A DNA stretch of 64,000 nt from Bacillota bacterium (GCA_023390555.1 JAEWCQ010000016.1:124001-188000); one strand, 5' to 3'; positions 1 to 8,628 are shown, counted from the stretch's first letter. Program-made: numbers and translations. Notes: generated by a model from the sequence alone, not told the origin.

Positions 1-702
1 GTCGTTGCCTCTTTTACCGGTGATGCCAACTTTGATGAAATGATACAATCGACGTCGGCATCTCTGAATGTAGTTCAGTGTGCGGGTTCGAGCACTTACC
101 TTGCAAACCGTATGGAGGAAGAATTCGGGATTCCCTACATAAAAGTAAGCTTCTTTGGAATCGAAGACACGACAAATTCGCTGCTCCGGATTGCGGAGGC
201 ATTGGGAAATGAGGAGGCAAGAAGAAAAGCTCTGGAATTTTGCACAGCCGAGGCGGAAAAACTCGATGGATTTCTGGAGAAATACCGGAGAAATCTCGAA
301 GGAAAGAAAGCCGCCATCTATGTAGGAGGAGGATTTAAAGCCATCTCCCTGATCCGTCAGTTCGAGGTTGTCGGAATGAAGACCGTTTTGGTCGGGACAC
401 AGACAGGCAAAAAAGAGGACTATGAGATAATAGAGAGTCTGGTAGATGAAGATACCATTATTTTAGACGATGCGAATCCGGCGGAACTGGAGGCGTTTAT
501 GAAAGCAAAAGGAGCCGACATACTGGTCGGAGGTGTCAAAGAGCGGCCATTGGCCTATAAACTCGGCATTGCGTTTTGTGATCACAATCACGAAAGAAAA
601 CATGCGCTCGCCGGATTTGAAGGTGTCTATAATTTTACAAAAGAGATCAATGAAAGCATTAACAGTCCGGTCTGGCAATATGTGAAAGGGGGATGTGTAT
701 GA
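1..702 (+). CDS. nifE: Nitrogenase cofactor scaffold NifE, C-terminal part (runs off left edge)
   Basis: The reading frame is open from the first base, so this is the last 233 codons of a protein whose family is usually about 450 residues. NifE with NifN forms the scaffold on which the FeMo-cofactor precursor from NifB matures before transfer to NifDK. The segment NVVQCAGSSTYLA, the following GIPYIKVSFFGIEDT, and the ending HALAGFEGVYNF...SPVW are typical of NifE rather than NifD, which has different residues at these places. The stop overlaps the start of nifN-B (ATGA at 699-702), so the two are translationally coupled. The N-terminal cluster-binding cysteines lie outside the window and cannot be checked. 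Confidence 0.9.
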   Translation, partial: VVASFTGDANFDEMIQSTSASLNVVQCAGSSTYLANRMEEEFGIPYIKVSFFGIEDTTNSLLRIAEALGNEEARRKALEFCTAEAEKLDGFLEKYRRNLEGKKAAIYVGGGFKAISLIRQFEVVGMKTVLVGTQTGKKEDYEIIESLVDEDTIILDDANPAELEAFMKAKGADILVGGVKERPLAYKLGIAFCDHNHERKHALAGFEGVYNFTKEINESINSPVWQYVKGGCV

Positions 703-3329
703 AAACGAAAGTTGATTCACTTGTAAATCTGAATACCAATCCCTGCAAAATGTGCATGCCGATGGGTGCTGCAACCGCACTCTATGGAATCAGGGACTGT
801 ATTACCATACTGCATGGTTCACAGGGATGTGCCACCTATATCCGGAGGCATATGGCGACTCACTATAATGAACCGGTCGATATCGCATCTTCTTCGCTCA
901 CCGAGCAGGGAACCGTCTATGGCGGAGAAAAAAATCTGAAACAGGGACTGAAAAATTTGATTTCACTGTATCATCCCAAGGTCATCGGCATCATGACCAC
1001 CTGTCTGGCTGAAACAATCGGAGAGGACGTCGGCGGTATCATGGAACGTTTTTATGAGGAAAATCCGGAGTATCGGGACATTACGCTTCTTCCGGTAAAT
1101 TCCCCTGGCTATGGCGGAACCCAGTATGAAGGTTATATGGCTGCGGTCAATGCCGTAGCGGATAAGCTGCAAATGGATACGGAAAAAAATGAAAAAGTCA
1201 ATGTGATCATTCCGCCGGAGAGTCCGGCAGATATCCGGTATTTAAAATCCATCTTCCGGATGTTTGGCATAGATGCAATCTTTCTTCCGGATATCTCCGA
1301 AAATCTGGACGGCGGCCATCTCGAGCAGTATTCGAGACTGCCGAAAGGCGGAACCGATATTTCGGAACTGAAAAAAATGGCAGGTGCAAGATTCACGATT
1401 GAAATATCTGATATAGACAGCGAAGTTTCTCCTGCACAGACATTGTATGAAAAGTATCAGGTTCCCTATCAGAAAATTCTTTCTCCGGTGGGATTGAAGG
1501 CCACAGATGCATTCTATGAACTCCTGGCCGAATTATCCGGCAAAGAGATACCGGAAGAAATCAAAGAGGCAAGGAGCAGATATCTGGACGGAATGATTGA
1601 TTCTCACAAGTATAATTCTGCGGGCCGTGCGGTAATCTATGGAGAGCCGGAATTTGTCATTGCAGCCGTCAGGCTCTGTACAGAAAACGGAATCATGCCG
1701 GTAGCCGTATCCACGGGAAGCGTCTGTCCGAATCTGAAGCAGCATGTGGAGGATTCAATTGCAGATACGGGAAAACGATATTTTGTGGAGGACTATATCA
1801 TATCGGATGATACCGATTTCAAAGAAATTGAAGAGTACGCTGCCAAATATAAAGCAAATGTCATGATCGGCAATTCCGACGGCAGGAGAATTGAAGAACA
1901 ATTGCATATTCCGCTTGTGCGGCGGGCTTTCCCAATTCATGATCGGATTGGAGGGCAGAGGCTTCGGATGCTTGGTTATGAAGGGTCGCTTTCTTTTCTG
2001 GATGAAATTACCAATGCACTGCTTTCCGTTACGGAGAACTCATTCCGGGAAACTGTCTATGATGCCTATTACAAGGGAACTCCAATTGAAAAGAAGAAAG
2101 AGGAAGAGGATGAAATTCCGGCGGATATTCTCAAAAAGACAATGGAGCATCCCTGCTACAATTGTGCGGGGCATCAATTTGCCAGAATCCATCTCCCGGT
2201 GGCACCGTCCTGTAATGTACAGTGTAACTATTGTGTCCGCAAGTTTGACTGTCCGAACGAAAGCAGGCCCGGAGTTACAAGTACGATTCTGACGCCGGTA
2301 GAGGCACTGGAGCGTTATAAGGCGGTCAAAGCGAAGCTTTCGAATCTGAAGGTCGTGGGAATTGCCGGTCCGGGCGATTCACTCGCATCAAATTATCCGG
2401 AGGTAAAAAAGACACTGGAGTTGATACGTGAGTACGATCCGGACGTTACGTTTTGTCTTTCGACAAACGGTTTGATGCTTCCGTTTTACGCAGAGGAACT
2501 TGTAAAGCTTGGTGTGACGCATGTGACGGTGACCATGAGCGCGGTAGATCCGCTTATAAGCGGCAAAATCTATAAATACATAGATTATCTGGGGAACCGA
2601 TACGAGGGCGATGCCGCAGGCGCTATCATGGTATCAAACCAGCTTTCCGGTCTGAAAATTCTTCTCGCACACGGTATTATCTGTAAAGTGAATATTGTGA
2701 CCTTAAAAGGCATCAATGAGGAACACATTCCGCAGGTTGTACAGACCTGTAAAGACATGGGCTGCTATATCACGAATATCATGCAGCTTATACCGGTGAA
2801 AGGAAGTGCATTTGAACATCTTCCGATGGTGAGCAACAAAGAAATTCAAAATCTGCGGAACAGCTGCAATGAGATTATGCGACAGATGTTCCACTGCAAA
2901 CAGTGCAGGGCGGATGCCATTGGAACACTGGACAATGATCTCTCCGTGGATCTCGGTGGATTTTTGAATGAGGAGAAAAAGAAACCGGAAGAGAAGAAAC
3001 TGAAATTTGCCATTGCATCAAAGAGCGGGATTCATGTAGATCTGCATTTCGGCCATGCGGAAGAATTCTATATCTATCAATATGACAATGGAGAGGTACG
3101 TTTTCTGGAAAAGAGAAATGTGGAGAAATATTGCAATGGAATCGAAGATTGTGGAGAAACAGAAGATAAAATCACCAAAATTCTGACCGTGCTTCGGGAT
3201 TGTGACAGTGTGATTGCCATGCGAATCGGAGAGACTCCGAAAATACGTTTGAAAGAAAAGGGAATAAGAGCAGTCACAGTATTTGATAAAATAGAGTCTG
3301 CAGTAGAAAAAGCTGCGGCAGAGATGTAA
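699..3329 (+). CDS. nifN-B: NifN-NifB fusion protein (cofactor scaffold plus radical SAM NifB-co synthase)
   Basis: This 876-residue protein joins two cofactor-assembly steps. Residues about 1-440 are NifN (NifK-like fold; NPCKMCMPMGA and the TVYGGEKNL motif). Residues about 480-760 are NifB, with HPCYNC, then the radical SAM cluster motif CNVQCNYC, NESRPGVTS and the distal CKQCRADAIG. The last about 110 residues (KLKFAIASKSGIHVDLHFGHAEEF) are a NifX/NafY-like cofactor-binding domain. NifB makes the 8Fe-9S-C precursor; fusion to NifN should pass it straight to NifEN. The same fusion is known in Clostridium pasteurianum. An ATG lies six bases upstream at 693, but the one at 699 has better spacing from the GGGGG at 688-692 and overlaps the nifE stop. 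Confidence 0.93.
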   Translation: MKTKVDSLVNLNTNPCKMCMPMGAATALYGIRDCITILHGSQGCATYIRRHMATHYNEPVDIASSSLTEQGTVYGGEKNLKQGLKNLISLYHPKVIGIMTTCLAETIGEDVGGIMERFYEENPEYRDITLLPVNSPGYGGTQYEGYMAAVNAVADKLQMDTEKNEKVNVIIPPESPADIRYLKSIFRMFGIDAIFLPDISENLDGGHLEQYSRLPKGGTDISELKKMAGARFTIEISDIDSEVSPAQTLYEKYQVPYQKILSPVGLKATDAFYELLAELSGKEIPEEIKEARSRYLDGMIDSHKYNSAGRAVIYGEPEFVIAAVRLCTENGIMPVAVSTGSVCPNLKQHVEDSIADTGKRYFVEDYIISDDTDFKEIEEYAAKYKANVMIGNSDGRRIEEQLHIPLVRRAFPIHDRIGGQRLRMLGYEGSLSFLDEITNALLSVTENSFRETVYDAYYKGTPIEKKKEEEDEIPADILKKTMEHPCYNCAGHQFARIHLPVAPSCNVQCNYCVRKFDCPNESRPGVTSTILTPVEALERYKAVKAKLSNLKVVGIAGPGDSLASNYPEVKKTLELIREYDPDVTFCLSTNGLMLPFYAEELVKLGVTHVTVTMSAVDPLISGKIYKYIDYLGNRYEGDAAGAIMVSNQLSGLKILLAHGIICKVNIVTLKGINEEHIPQVVQTCKDMGCYITNIMQLIPVKGSAFEHLPMVSNKEIQNLRNSCNEIMRQMFHCKQCRADAIGTLDNDLSVDLGGFLNEEKKKPEEKKLKFAIASKSGIHVDLHFGHAEEFYIYQYDNGEVRFLEKRNVEKYCNGIEDCGETEDKITKILTVLRDCDSVIAMRIGETPKIRLKEKGIRAVTVFDKIESAVEKAAAEM

Positions 3330-3349
3330 AATAAAAGGAGGGAAATGTT

Positions 3350-3658
3350 ATGATTCAGCCAAAATATCATGTATTTATCTGCACGAGCTGCAGAATTAAC
3401 GGACAGCAGAAAGGGTACTGTTTTCAGCAGGGAAGCGTGGATCTCGTGCAGGCATTCATGCAGGAGATCGAAGACCGGGATCTTTCCGGAGATGTGGTTT
3501 TAAACAATACCGGATGCTTCGGCATCTGTGACAAGGGACCGATTGTAGTCGTTTATCCGGAGGGAGTCTGGTATGGGAATGTAAAGCCGGAGGATGTGGA
3601 ACGGATCTTTGATGAGCATTTTGAAGGAGGAACACCGGTAGAAGACCTGATGATCTAA
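3350..3658 (+). CDS. Thioredoxin-like [2Fe-2S] ferredoxin of the C. pasteurianum type
   Basis: A 102-residue ferredoxin very similar in pattern to the [2Fe-2S] ferredoxin of C. pasteurianum. Cysteines sit at 11, 14, 24, 56 and 60 (FICTSC, GYC, TGCFGIC), the same numbering as in that protein, where 11, 24, 56 and 60 ligate the cluster. The conserved GPIVVVYPEGVWYGNV follows. In C. pasteurianum this ferredoxin interacts with the nitrogenase MoFe protein, and here the gene lies inside the nif operon, 20 bases after nifN-B with an AGGAGGG ribosome site. It is probably an electron carrier or cluster donor for nitrogenase assembly; the precise role is inference. Confidence 0.93.
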   Translation: MIQPKYHVFICTSCRINGQQKGYCFQQGSVDLVQAFMQEIEDRDLSGDVVLNNTGCFGICDKGPIVVVYPEGVWYGNVKPEDVERIFDEHFEGGTPVEDLMI

Positions 3659-3683
3659 ATGAATGGGGACTGGAGGTATATCT

Positions 3684-4673
3684 ATGATAAGAATGATAGA
3701 TGCTACATTATGCATGCTGGATGATTATCCATTCACCCGGGAACAGATCTGTTATTTTGTGGAACTCATGCGGGGGATTGGTATCAACAGCCTGCAGATT
3801 TCCATTGCCTTATATGAAAAGCTGGAAGGAAACCTGCCGGATGGAATGAACTATTACCTCGAAGTGGATCCCATTTCTTACATCAATGAGAATTACCCAA
3901 AAGATAAAAAAATCAAATACTATTTTACGCCAAAGCAGAGAAGCGGAGACAGAGAAATAGAAGCTTATCAGATCAATGACATGGAAGAGCCGTTGCGGAT
4001 CGTACCTGTTGCAGAGGATGCGCTGTTGAAGGTTACAGGATTGGATAATCTTTTGCTTGGAGGATGCTGTGCAGGACTGGAGTCGTTGAAAAAGAGATTT
4101 TCACTCAAACAGCTGATACTCTGTCCGGAAGATACTTACCATTGTGCAACGGCGATTGCAGTCCTCTTTCTTCAGAATAAAGGATATGCCGTGGTATCTT
4201 CCCTTCTCGGAATCGGCAATAAAGCATCGACTGAGCAGATTCTTATGGCACTCCATGTGATTGACCGCTATATGGTAAAACGAAATTTTGAGAACTTTTC
4301 AAAGTTAAAATGCTGGCTGGAAGAGGTGCTGGAGGATACGGTATCACCGATGGCACCTGTAGTCGGAAACCGTATTTTTCATGTGGAATCCGGCGTACAT
4401 GTGGACGGTATTTTAAAAAAGCCATCCAATTACGAACCATATCCTCCCGAACTGGTTGGTTTGAAAAGAGAAGTGATTCTTGGAAAACATTCGGGAAAAA
4501 GCTCTGTGGATTTTGAAATCAAAAAGCTGAATATGGAAAGTGCATTGCAGGATCATGCAGAGGAGCTGCTGCAGATGATCAAGGAAAAAAGCAGGGCCAG
4601 GGGAACCGCCATTACAGAAGAAGAATTTATAGAGATGGCAGGGAGGTACGAGCTTTATGAGAAAGAAACTTAA
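3684..4673 (+). CDS. nifV-omega: Homocitrate synthase omega subunit (C-terminal half of NifV)
   Basis: 329 residues. Homocitrate is the organic ligand of FeMo-cofactor. In C. pasteurianum the synthase is split into omega (C-terminal half) and alpha (catalytic N-terminal half) subunits in this order, and the same is seen here. The N-terminus (MIDATLCMLDDYPFTREQ) is a degenerate TIM-barrel start lacking the DTTLRDGEQ motif. The end carries the communication-domain signature: HVESGVHVDGILKKP, then GKHSGKSSV. The start at 3684 has GGAGG at 3672-3676; an upstream ATG at 3663 lacks such a site. The 3' end overlaps nifV-alpha by 17 bases, which fits coupled synthesis of two subunits. Confidence 0.88.
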   Translation: MIRMIDATLCMLDDYPFTREQICYFVELMRGIGINSLQISIALYEKLEGNLPDGMNYYLEVDPISYINENYPKDKKIKYYFTPKQRSGDREIEAYQINDMEEPLRIVPVAEDALLKVTGLDNLLLGGCCAGLESLKKRFSLKQLILCPEDTYHCATAIAVLFLQNKGYAVVSSLLGIGNKASTEQILMALHVIDRYMVKRNFENFSKLKCWLEEVLEDTVSPMAPVVGNRIFHVESGVHVDGILKKPSNYEPYPPELVGLKREVILGKHSGKSSVDFEIKKLNMESALQDHAEELLQMIKEKSRARGTAITEEEFIEMAGRYELYEKET

Positions 4674-5475
4674 GATTGTGGACACCACACTGCGGGACGG
4701 TGAGCAGTGTCCGGGGGTGATCTTTCTCCCGGAGGATAAGGTCGGGCTGGCGCTGGCTTTAGATGAGATTGGTGTGTCTGAAATAGAGGTCGGAATTTTT
4801 GACCGCAAGACGGAAGGACGGGAATATCTTTCGGAAATTATGCAGCGAAAAAAATGTGCGAACATATCTCTTTGGAGCAGGCTGAATCCGGCTGATGTCA
4901 TGGAGGCATGCCGACAGAAACCCGATATCATCCATGTGGCAGTGCCGGTCAGCTATGTGCAGATCTATTCCAAACTGAATAAAAATAAGGCATGGGTAGA
5001 AAAACAACTGATGGAGTGTGCAGAGATAGCAGACAATTTTCATGTGCAGGTAACGCTCGGATTTGAGGATTCTTCACGTGCAGACATGGGATTTATGATA
5101 AAACTTGCGCTGCTGGCCGAAGGGCTGGGTATCCACAACATCCGGCTCGCGGATACAGTTGGTATCTTCACACCGCTTCGGGCAGGGAAACTGGTAAAAG
5201 AAATACACAGCCATTCCAATGTAATGATCGAGGCACACGAGCATAACGACTTTGGTATGGCTGTTGCAAATTCCCTGGAAATGGCAAATATGGGTGCTGG
5301 GTCGATCGACTGCACGATACTGGGCATTGGAGAAAGAGCCGGAAACTGTAATATGTATGATTTTATTCATGCCTGTGAATCTCATTTCGACACCGGTATT
5401 GACAAACGGAATGTGCTTAAGGTGGAAGAACTGCTGTCCGGGATACTCCGTCCGGGCAAAAAAGAATTCCTATAG
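4657..5475 (+). CDS. nifV-alpha: Homocitrate synthase alpha subunit (catalytic half of NifV)
   Basis: 272 residues, the TIM-barrel half of the LeuA/NifV family, which condenses acetyl-CoA with 2-oxoglutarate. Visible motifs are DTTLRDGEQCPGV near residue 9, which carries the metal and substrate residues, RLADTVGIFTP near residue 164, and EAHEHNDFGMAVANSL, the metal-binding HxH region. It ends where the barrel ends and has no LeuA regulatory domain, so it needs the omega subunit encoded just upstream. GGGAGG at 4641-4646 supports the start inside the end of nifV-omega. Ten bases separate it from the next gene, so transcription continues. Confidence 0.9.
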   Translation: MRKKLKIVDTTLRDGEQCPGVIFLPEDKVGLALALDEIGVSEIEVGIFDRKTEGREYLSEIMQRKKCANISLWSRLNPADVMEACRQKPDIIHVAVPVSYVQIYSKLNKNKAWVEKQLMECAEIADNFHVQVTLGFEDSSRADMGFMIKLALLAEGLGIHNIRLADTVGIFTPLRAGKLVKEIHSHSNVMIEAHEHNDFGMAVANSLEMANMGAGSIDCTILGIGERAGNCNMYDFIHACESHFDTGIDKRNVLKVEELLSGILRPGKKEFL

Positions 5476-5484
5476 GAGGGCGAT

Positions 5485-5775
5485 ATGAATATAAAATCAG
5501 TAAAGTTAAAAGAAGGCTATATTTTAAGAGAATTGGGTGGAGAGTTCTGCATCTTTTATGAAAAAGACAGTGAAAACGGTTCACTGACAGGGCTGCCTTC
5601 GGTCAATGAAGCCTGTATCTTCCTTTGGACCAGACTGGAGAAAGGTGCAAATACGGAAGAGCTGATACTTGCCGTAGCCGAGAAGCTCGGTGTTGACCGG
5701 GATGAGGCGGAATATGAAGTCGGTGAATTTCTGGCAAAACTGATTCATGGAAATGTCATTGAGATCGAACAGTGA
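5485..5775 (+). CDS. PqqD-like (RRE-fold) small protein in the nif operon
   Basis: 96 residues with the pattern of the PqqD superfamily: a beta-hairpin start (GYILRELGGEFCIFY), the central PSVNEACIFLWTRLEKGANTEEL helix, and a C-terminal winged-helix-like stretch (VDRDEAEYEVGEFLAKL). PqqD proteins bind peptides or protein partners and present them to radical SAM enzymes. Here the only nearby radical SAM enzyme is the NifB half of NifN-B. That makes a role in nitrogenase cofactor assembly possible but unproven. An AGGAGGG site at 5475-5481 precedes it. No candidate precursor peptide gene was seen next to it. The family assignment is good; the function is inference. Confidence 0.75.
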   Translation: MNIKSVKLKEGYILRELGGEFCIFYEKDSENGSLTGLPSVNEACIFLWTRLEKGANTEELILAVAEKLGVDRDEAEYEVGEFLAKLIHGNVIEIEQ

Positions 5776-5788
5776 AAGGCGGGGGAAC

Positions 5789-6418
5789 ATGGAAAGAATT
5801 GCGGTATTTACAGATCAGAACGGAAACATGGCCAATTTTTATGACTGTGTCTGTTTTCAAATATTTCTAAGAGTGAATGGGGATTTTGTACTGGAGAAAA
5901 CCGTTGACTATGAGCGGATTCTGCCATCCGGTGCGTCAAAGGTCAGAGAAGCGGCAAAACATCTGACAGAGATTTTGGAAGAATGCAAAACAGTGGCTTT
6001 TGGAGAGATTTCAGGAATTCCCTATGCGGTATTTGATAGGGAGGGATTTCTGATTTTTTCGATTCCCGATTATTCCAGGGAAACGCTCAACGGAATCATA
6101 CTGGATCTGGAAGAAATGAAGCAAGAACAACAGGAGAAACTGGAAGATGCAGAACAGATAAAACCGGTGGAATCGGAGATCCCAGGCATCTATTTCCTGG
6201 ATCTGCTCCGTATTCAAAAGACGCATCCGGAGCTTTCTACCAAACAAATTTTACAGGAATTTTTACATACAACACCATTTATGGAGCTGCGGCTGCTCTG
6301 TTCCCACGTTCCGCCCTGGATTGCGCGTGACGAAAGCTGGGAGGTACAGACGCAGACGACAGAGCAGGGAATTTTTGCGCGGATTGCGGTCCGGCAATGT
6401 CAGGAGGGATCGATATGA
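5789..6418 (+). CDS. AnfO-family nitrogenase accessory protein
   Basis: 209 residues. The N-terminal MERIAVFTDQNGNMANF, the central FGEISGIPYAVFDREGFLIFSI and the later PGIYFLDLLRIQ and CSHVPPWIARDESW match the AnfO family, first named from Fe-only nitrogenase (anf) operons. The N-terminal half also resembles NifX-type cofactor-binding folds. Between the two blocks lies a Glu/Gln-rich stretch (residues about 105-130) that is probably a linker. Start 5789 is chosen because GGCGGGGG lies just before it; a longer start inside the preceding gene has no such site. Its stop overlaps the start of the next gene (ATGA). Whether it serves a Mo or an alternative nitrogenase cannot be told here. Confidence 0.78.
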   Translation: MERIAVFTDQNGNMANFYDCVCFQIFLRVNGDFVLEKTVDYERILPSGASKVREAAKHLTEILEECKTVAFGEISGIPYAVFDREGFLIFSIPDYSRETLNGIILDLEEMKQEQQEKLEDAEQIKPVESEIPGIYFLDLLRIQKTHPELSTKQILQEFLHTTPFMELRLLCSHVPPWIARDESWEVQTQTTEQGIFARIAVRQCQEGSI

Positions 6419-7404
6419 TGAATTATCTTGTAATTGACGAGTCACATGTACAGATGGAGTTCGGAATCCTTGGTGATGTATCTTCTTTTCAGACTTATCC
6501 TTCGGGGGAACTTGAGAGTGTAAAGCTGACAGGGAAAAATATGATCGTAACACATGCCGGAGAACTGGTGCCCTTTTATACCGAATCCCAACGAAGGAAG
6601 CACAAGCCATCGGTGGAATTTCACAAAAACGGGGTCATAAAAGCGGTCATGCTGGAAGAGCAGTCAGAGGTTGAGAGTCCAATCGGGACACTGCCGGCAG
6701 AGTATGTAACCTTTTATCCGACCGGGGAATTGCACCGGATTTTTGTGTCGGATGGCCAGATCAGCGGATTCTGGTCGGAAGAAGAAGAGCGAAAGTGCAA
6801 TATTCCACTATCTTTTGAATTTGATTTTGGGTCCTTTTCTGCATATACAAACGGAATCTGCTTTTATAAAAGCGGAGATATCAAGAGCATTACGCTGTAT
6901 CCGAAAGAGGCGATTACGGTGAATTCACCGGCTGGAGAGATAGAGACAGGCATCGGATTTTCCCTCTATGAGAGCGGGGAATTAAAGTCGGTGGAACCAA
7001 AGACAGCACTGCCGCTGCATACGCCGATCGGGACTTTTTCAGCATCTGATCCGGATGCGGTAGGGGTTCATGCGGACAGCAATTCTGTCGTATTTGATGA
7101 AAAAGGAAGGCTTACTGCCTTTTCCACGGTGGAAGACAGAATCATGGTGCAGACGGAAGAGGAAGAATTCCTGATCCTCGAACCGCAGGAAAAACAGCAT
7201 CCGCTTTATGATGACCGGAAAGTGCGGACTGCCATGAAAGTAATCTTCGATTTTGAGGAAGATACAGTGCGCATTGAAAACGGCAGCGTGTACACCTACC
7301 CAATGGAAGGCACAGGCTTTACGGTACAAAAACTGCCGACCGATACGTTGGGCTGTTCACCTGCCGACTGCGCGAACTGTTCCCTGTGCAACAGCAGCTT
7401 ATAA
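6415..7404 (+). CDS. Repeat protein with C-terminal cysteine cluster, last gene of nif operon; function unknown
   Basis: 329 residues, not recognised as a named family. It contains at least six imperfect repeats of the form [YF]xxxGxLxxhxh, seen as TYPSGELESVKL, FHKNGVIKAVML, FYPTGELHRIFV, FYKSGDIKSITL, LYESGELKSVEP and FDEKGRLTAFS. They resemble MORN or YwqK-type beta-repeats. Two repeats carry a further motif, SPIGTL/SPAGEI/TPIGTF. The extreme C-terminus has four cysteines spaced C-x4-C-x2-C-x2-C, suited to binding an Fe-S cluster or other metal. ATG at 6415 overlaps the AnfO-like stop and is preceded by AGGAGGG. The gene ends inside the 3' end of the convergent regulator (6-base overlap). 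Its place suggests a metallocluster-related task. Confidence 0.7.
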   Translation: MMNYLVIDESHVQMEFGILGDVSSFQTYPSGELESVKLTGKNMIVTHAGELVPFYTESQRRKHKPSVEFHKNGVIKAVMLEEQSEVESPIGTLPAEYVTFYPTGELHRIFVSDGQISGFWSEEEERKCNIPLSFEFDFGSFSAYTNGICFYKSGDIKSITLYPKEAITVNSPAGEIETGIGFSLYESGELKSVEPKTALPLHTPIGTFSASDPDAVGVHADSNSVVFDEKGRLTAFSTVEDRIMVQTEEEEFLILEPQEKQHPLYDDRKVRTAMKVIFDFEEDTVRIENGSVYTYPMEGTGFTVQKLPTDTLGCSPADCANCSLCNSSL

Positions 7405-8319
7405 AAGACGCTTTCCCATGTCTGTTGTATCATACCATCCCATCGTGCTTACCTCGTCCCGGAAGGATTCCGACTGCAGAACTTCTACCATGGTCCGGAT
7501 TTCGGGACGGTTCATATCGGAAGCTTTTATGGCGATGTCATACTGCTCATTTTTTAAAAAGACAAAATCTATGTTTGCAAACTGCATTGCAATATTTCTG
7601 GTTCCCACTGCACAGTCTGCGCCGCCTTTTGCTACGATTGCGGCAGCTGCAAGGTGGGAATTTACAATTCGGTCATAGCCGTTGATCAGAGACTTATCGA
7701 TTCCGTATTCGCAGATCAAAGAATCGGTCAGAATCCGGATGCCGCTGCCTTTTTCACGGTTGACAATTGTAATGTCATTTCTTCCAAAATCACGAATGCC
7801 GGTTATTTGTGCCGGATTACCCTTGGCAACATAAAGACCGATCGGGCGGCTTAACACATGATAGAGCTGCACCTCCTCACCGGGAAGCAGCGTGTGGATA
7901 AAAGGCAGGTTGTAGGTGTCTGTCCGGATATCCCAGAGGTGGGCGGAAGCTGCCGTCACTTCATTCAGGTACATGGAATGCAGTCCGTTATAACTGCCTT
8001 CATAAGAACGGACAAACCGGGCGCTTCCCAGTTTGGAATTGACGGCGGAACACAGCATATCCAAAACAATATCCTGTCCGCATACGACGATATTTCCCGT
8101 AAAAGCAGCCGGTCTGTTCTGCAGATGCCGTTCTGTGCTTTTGGACTCTGCACTGCCGGAAGGATTCAGAAGTTCCCGCAGGTCTGATTCTTTGATACGG
8201 AACTGTTTTCCCATTTTTGTGGCAGTGAGTGTCCCTTTCTTTATCATATCGTATACCGTATTTTTTTTAATCTTTAAAATATCCGCAGCTTCCTGAGGCG
8301 TATATAATTTTTCTTCCAT
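7399..8319 (-). CDS. HTH regulator with molybdate/substrate-binding-like domain, probable regulator of modABC
   Basis: 306 residues. Residues 1-52 are an excisionase-type helix-turn-helix (YTPQEAADILKIKKNTVYDMIKKG...). Residues about 75-290 are a periplasmic-binding-protein-like domain of the COG1910 type (GSYNGLHSMYLNEVTAASAHLWD, VNREKGSGIRILTD). Such one-chain regulators usually sit next to molybdate or tungstate genes and are thought to sense the oxyanion in the cytoplasm. It is divergent from modA across a 309-base gap and convergent with the nif operon, so it could control both. There is no signal peptide, which fits a cytoplasmic regulator. Which ion it senses is inference from position. 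Confidence 0.85.
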   Translation of the reverse strand: MEEKLYTPQEAADILKIKKNTVYDMIKKGTLTATKMGKQFRIKESDLRELLNPSGSAESKSTERHLQNRPAAFTGNIVVCGQDIVLDMLCSAVNSKLGSARFVRSYEGSYNGLHSMYLNEVTAASAHLWDIRTDTYNLPFIHTLLPGEEVQLYHVLSRPIGLYVAKGNPAQITGIRDFGRNDITIVNREKGSGIRILTDSLICEYGIDKSLINGYDRIVNSHLAAAAIVAKGGADCAVGTRNIAMQFANIDFVFLKNEQYDIAIKASDMNRPEIRTMVEVLQSESFRDEVSTMGWYDTTDMGKRLL

Positions 8320-8628
8320 AAGATTCTCCTGTTTTGTTTTATTTCATCTTGTTTGTAAAGGTATTATAACAAAAAAAGTATCCTGCGTCCATAAATTTCA
8401 AGCAAATCAAATAAAAAAGGATATTCCTTCCAAAATCAATACATTAAATTGTGAAAATATAGTATGAAACGTAAAAATAATTCGTCATTAATGCTGAAAA
8501 TAAATAAGAATATTGACAATTGTGCACAGATATTTATAATGAAAATATATAAAACACAACAAAACAATACATAATGGTTGCGTATCAAAAAACAAAGTTT
8601 GGTTTTGTTTCAAAAGGAGGATTTTATT
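8320..8628. promoter_or_regulatory. Divergent control region between mod regulator and modA
   Basis: 309 AT-rich bases. For modA a near-perfect sigma-A promoter is present: TTGACA at 8513-8518 and TATAAT at 8535-8540, 16 bases apart. For the regulator, on the minus strand, TATAAT lies at 8363-8368 with TGGACG at 8386-8391, 17 apart. The run AAAACAAAACAGG appears on the minus strand in the regulator leader. Similar A/C runs appear at 8559-8566 and as an inverted repeat AAACAAA...TTTGTTT (8590-8596, 8604-8610) just before the modA ribosome site AAAAGGAGG (8612-8620). These may be operator half-sites, which is not proven. Confidence 0.6.

Noticed and set aside
8320..8628. Molybdenum-cofactor riboswitch before modA
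   Set aside because: No matching stems; the leader is short and A/T-rich, and the promoter lies close to the gene.
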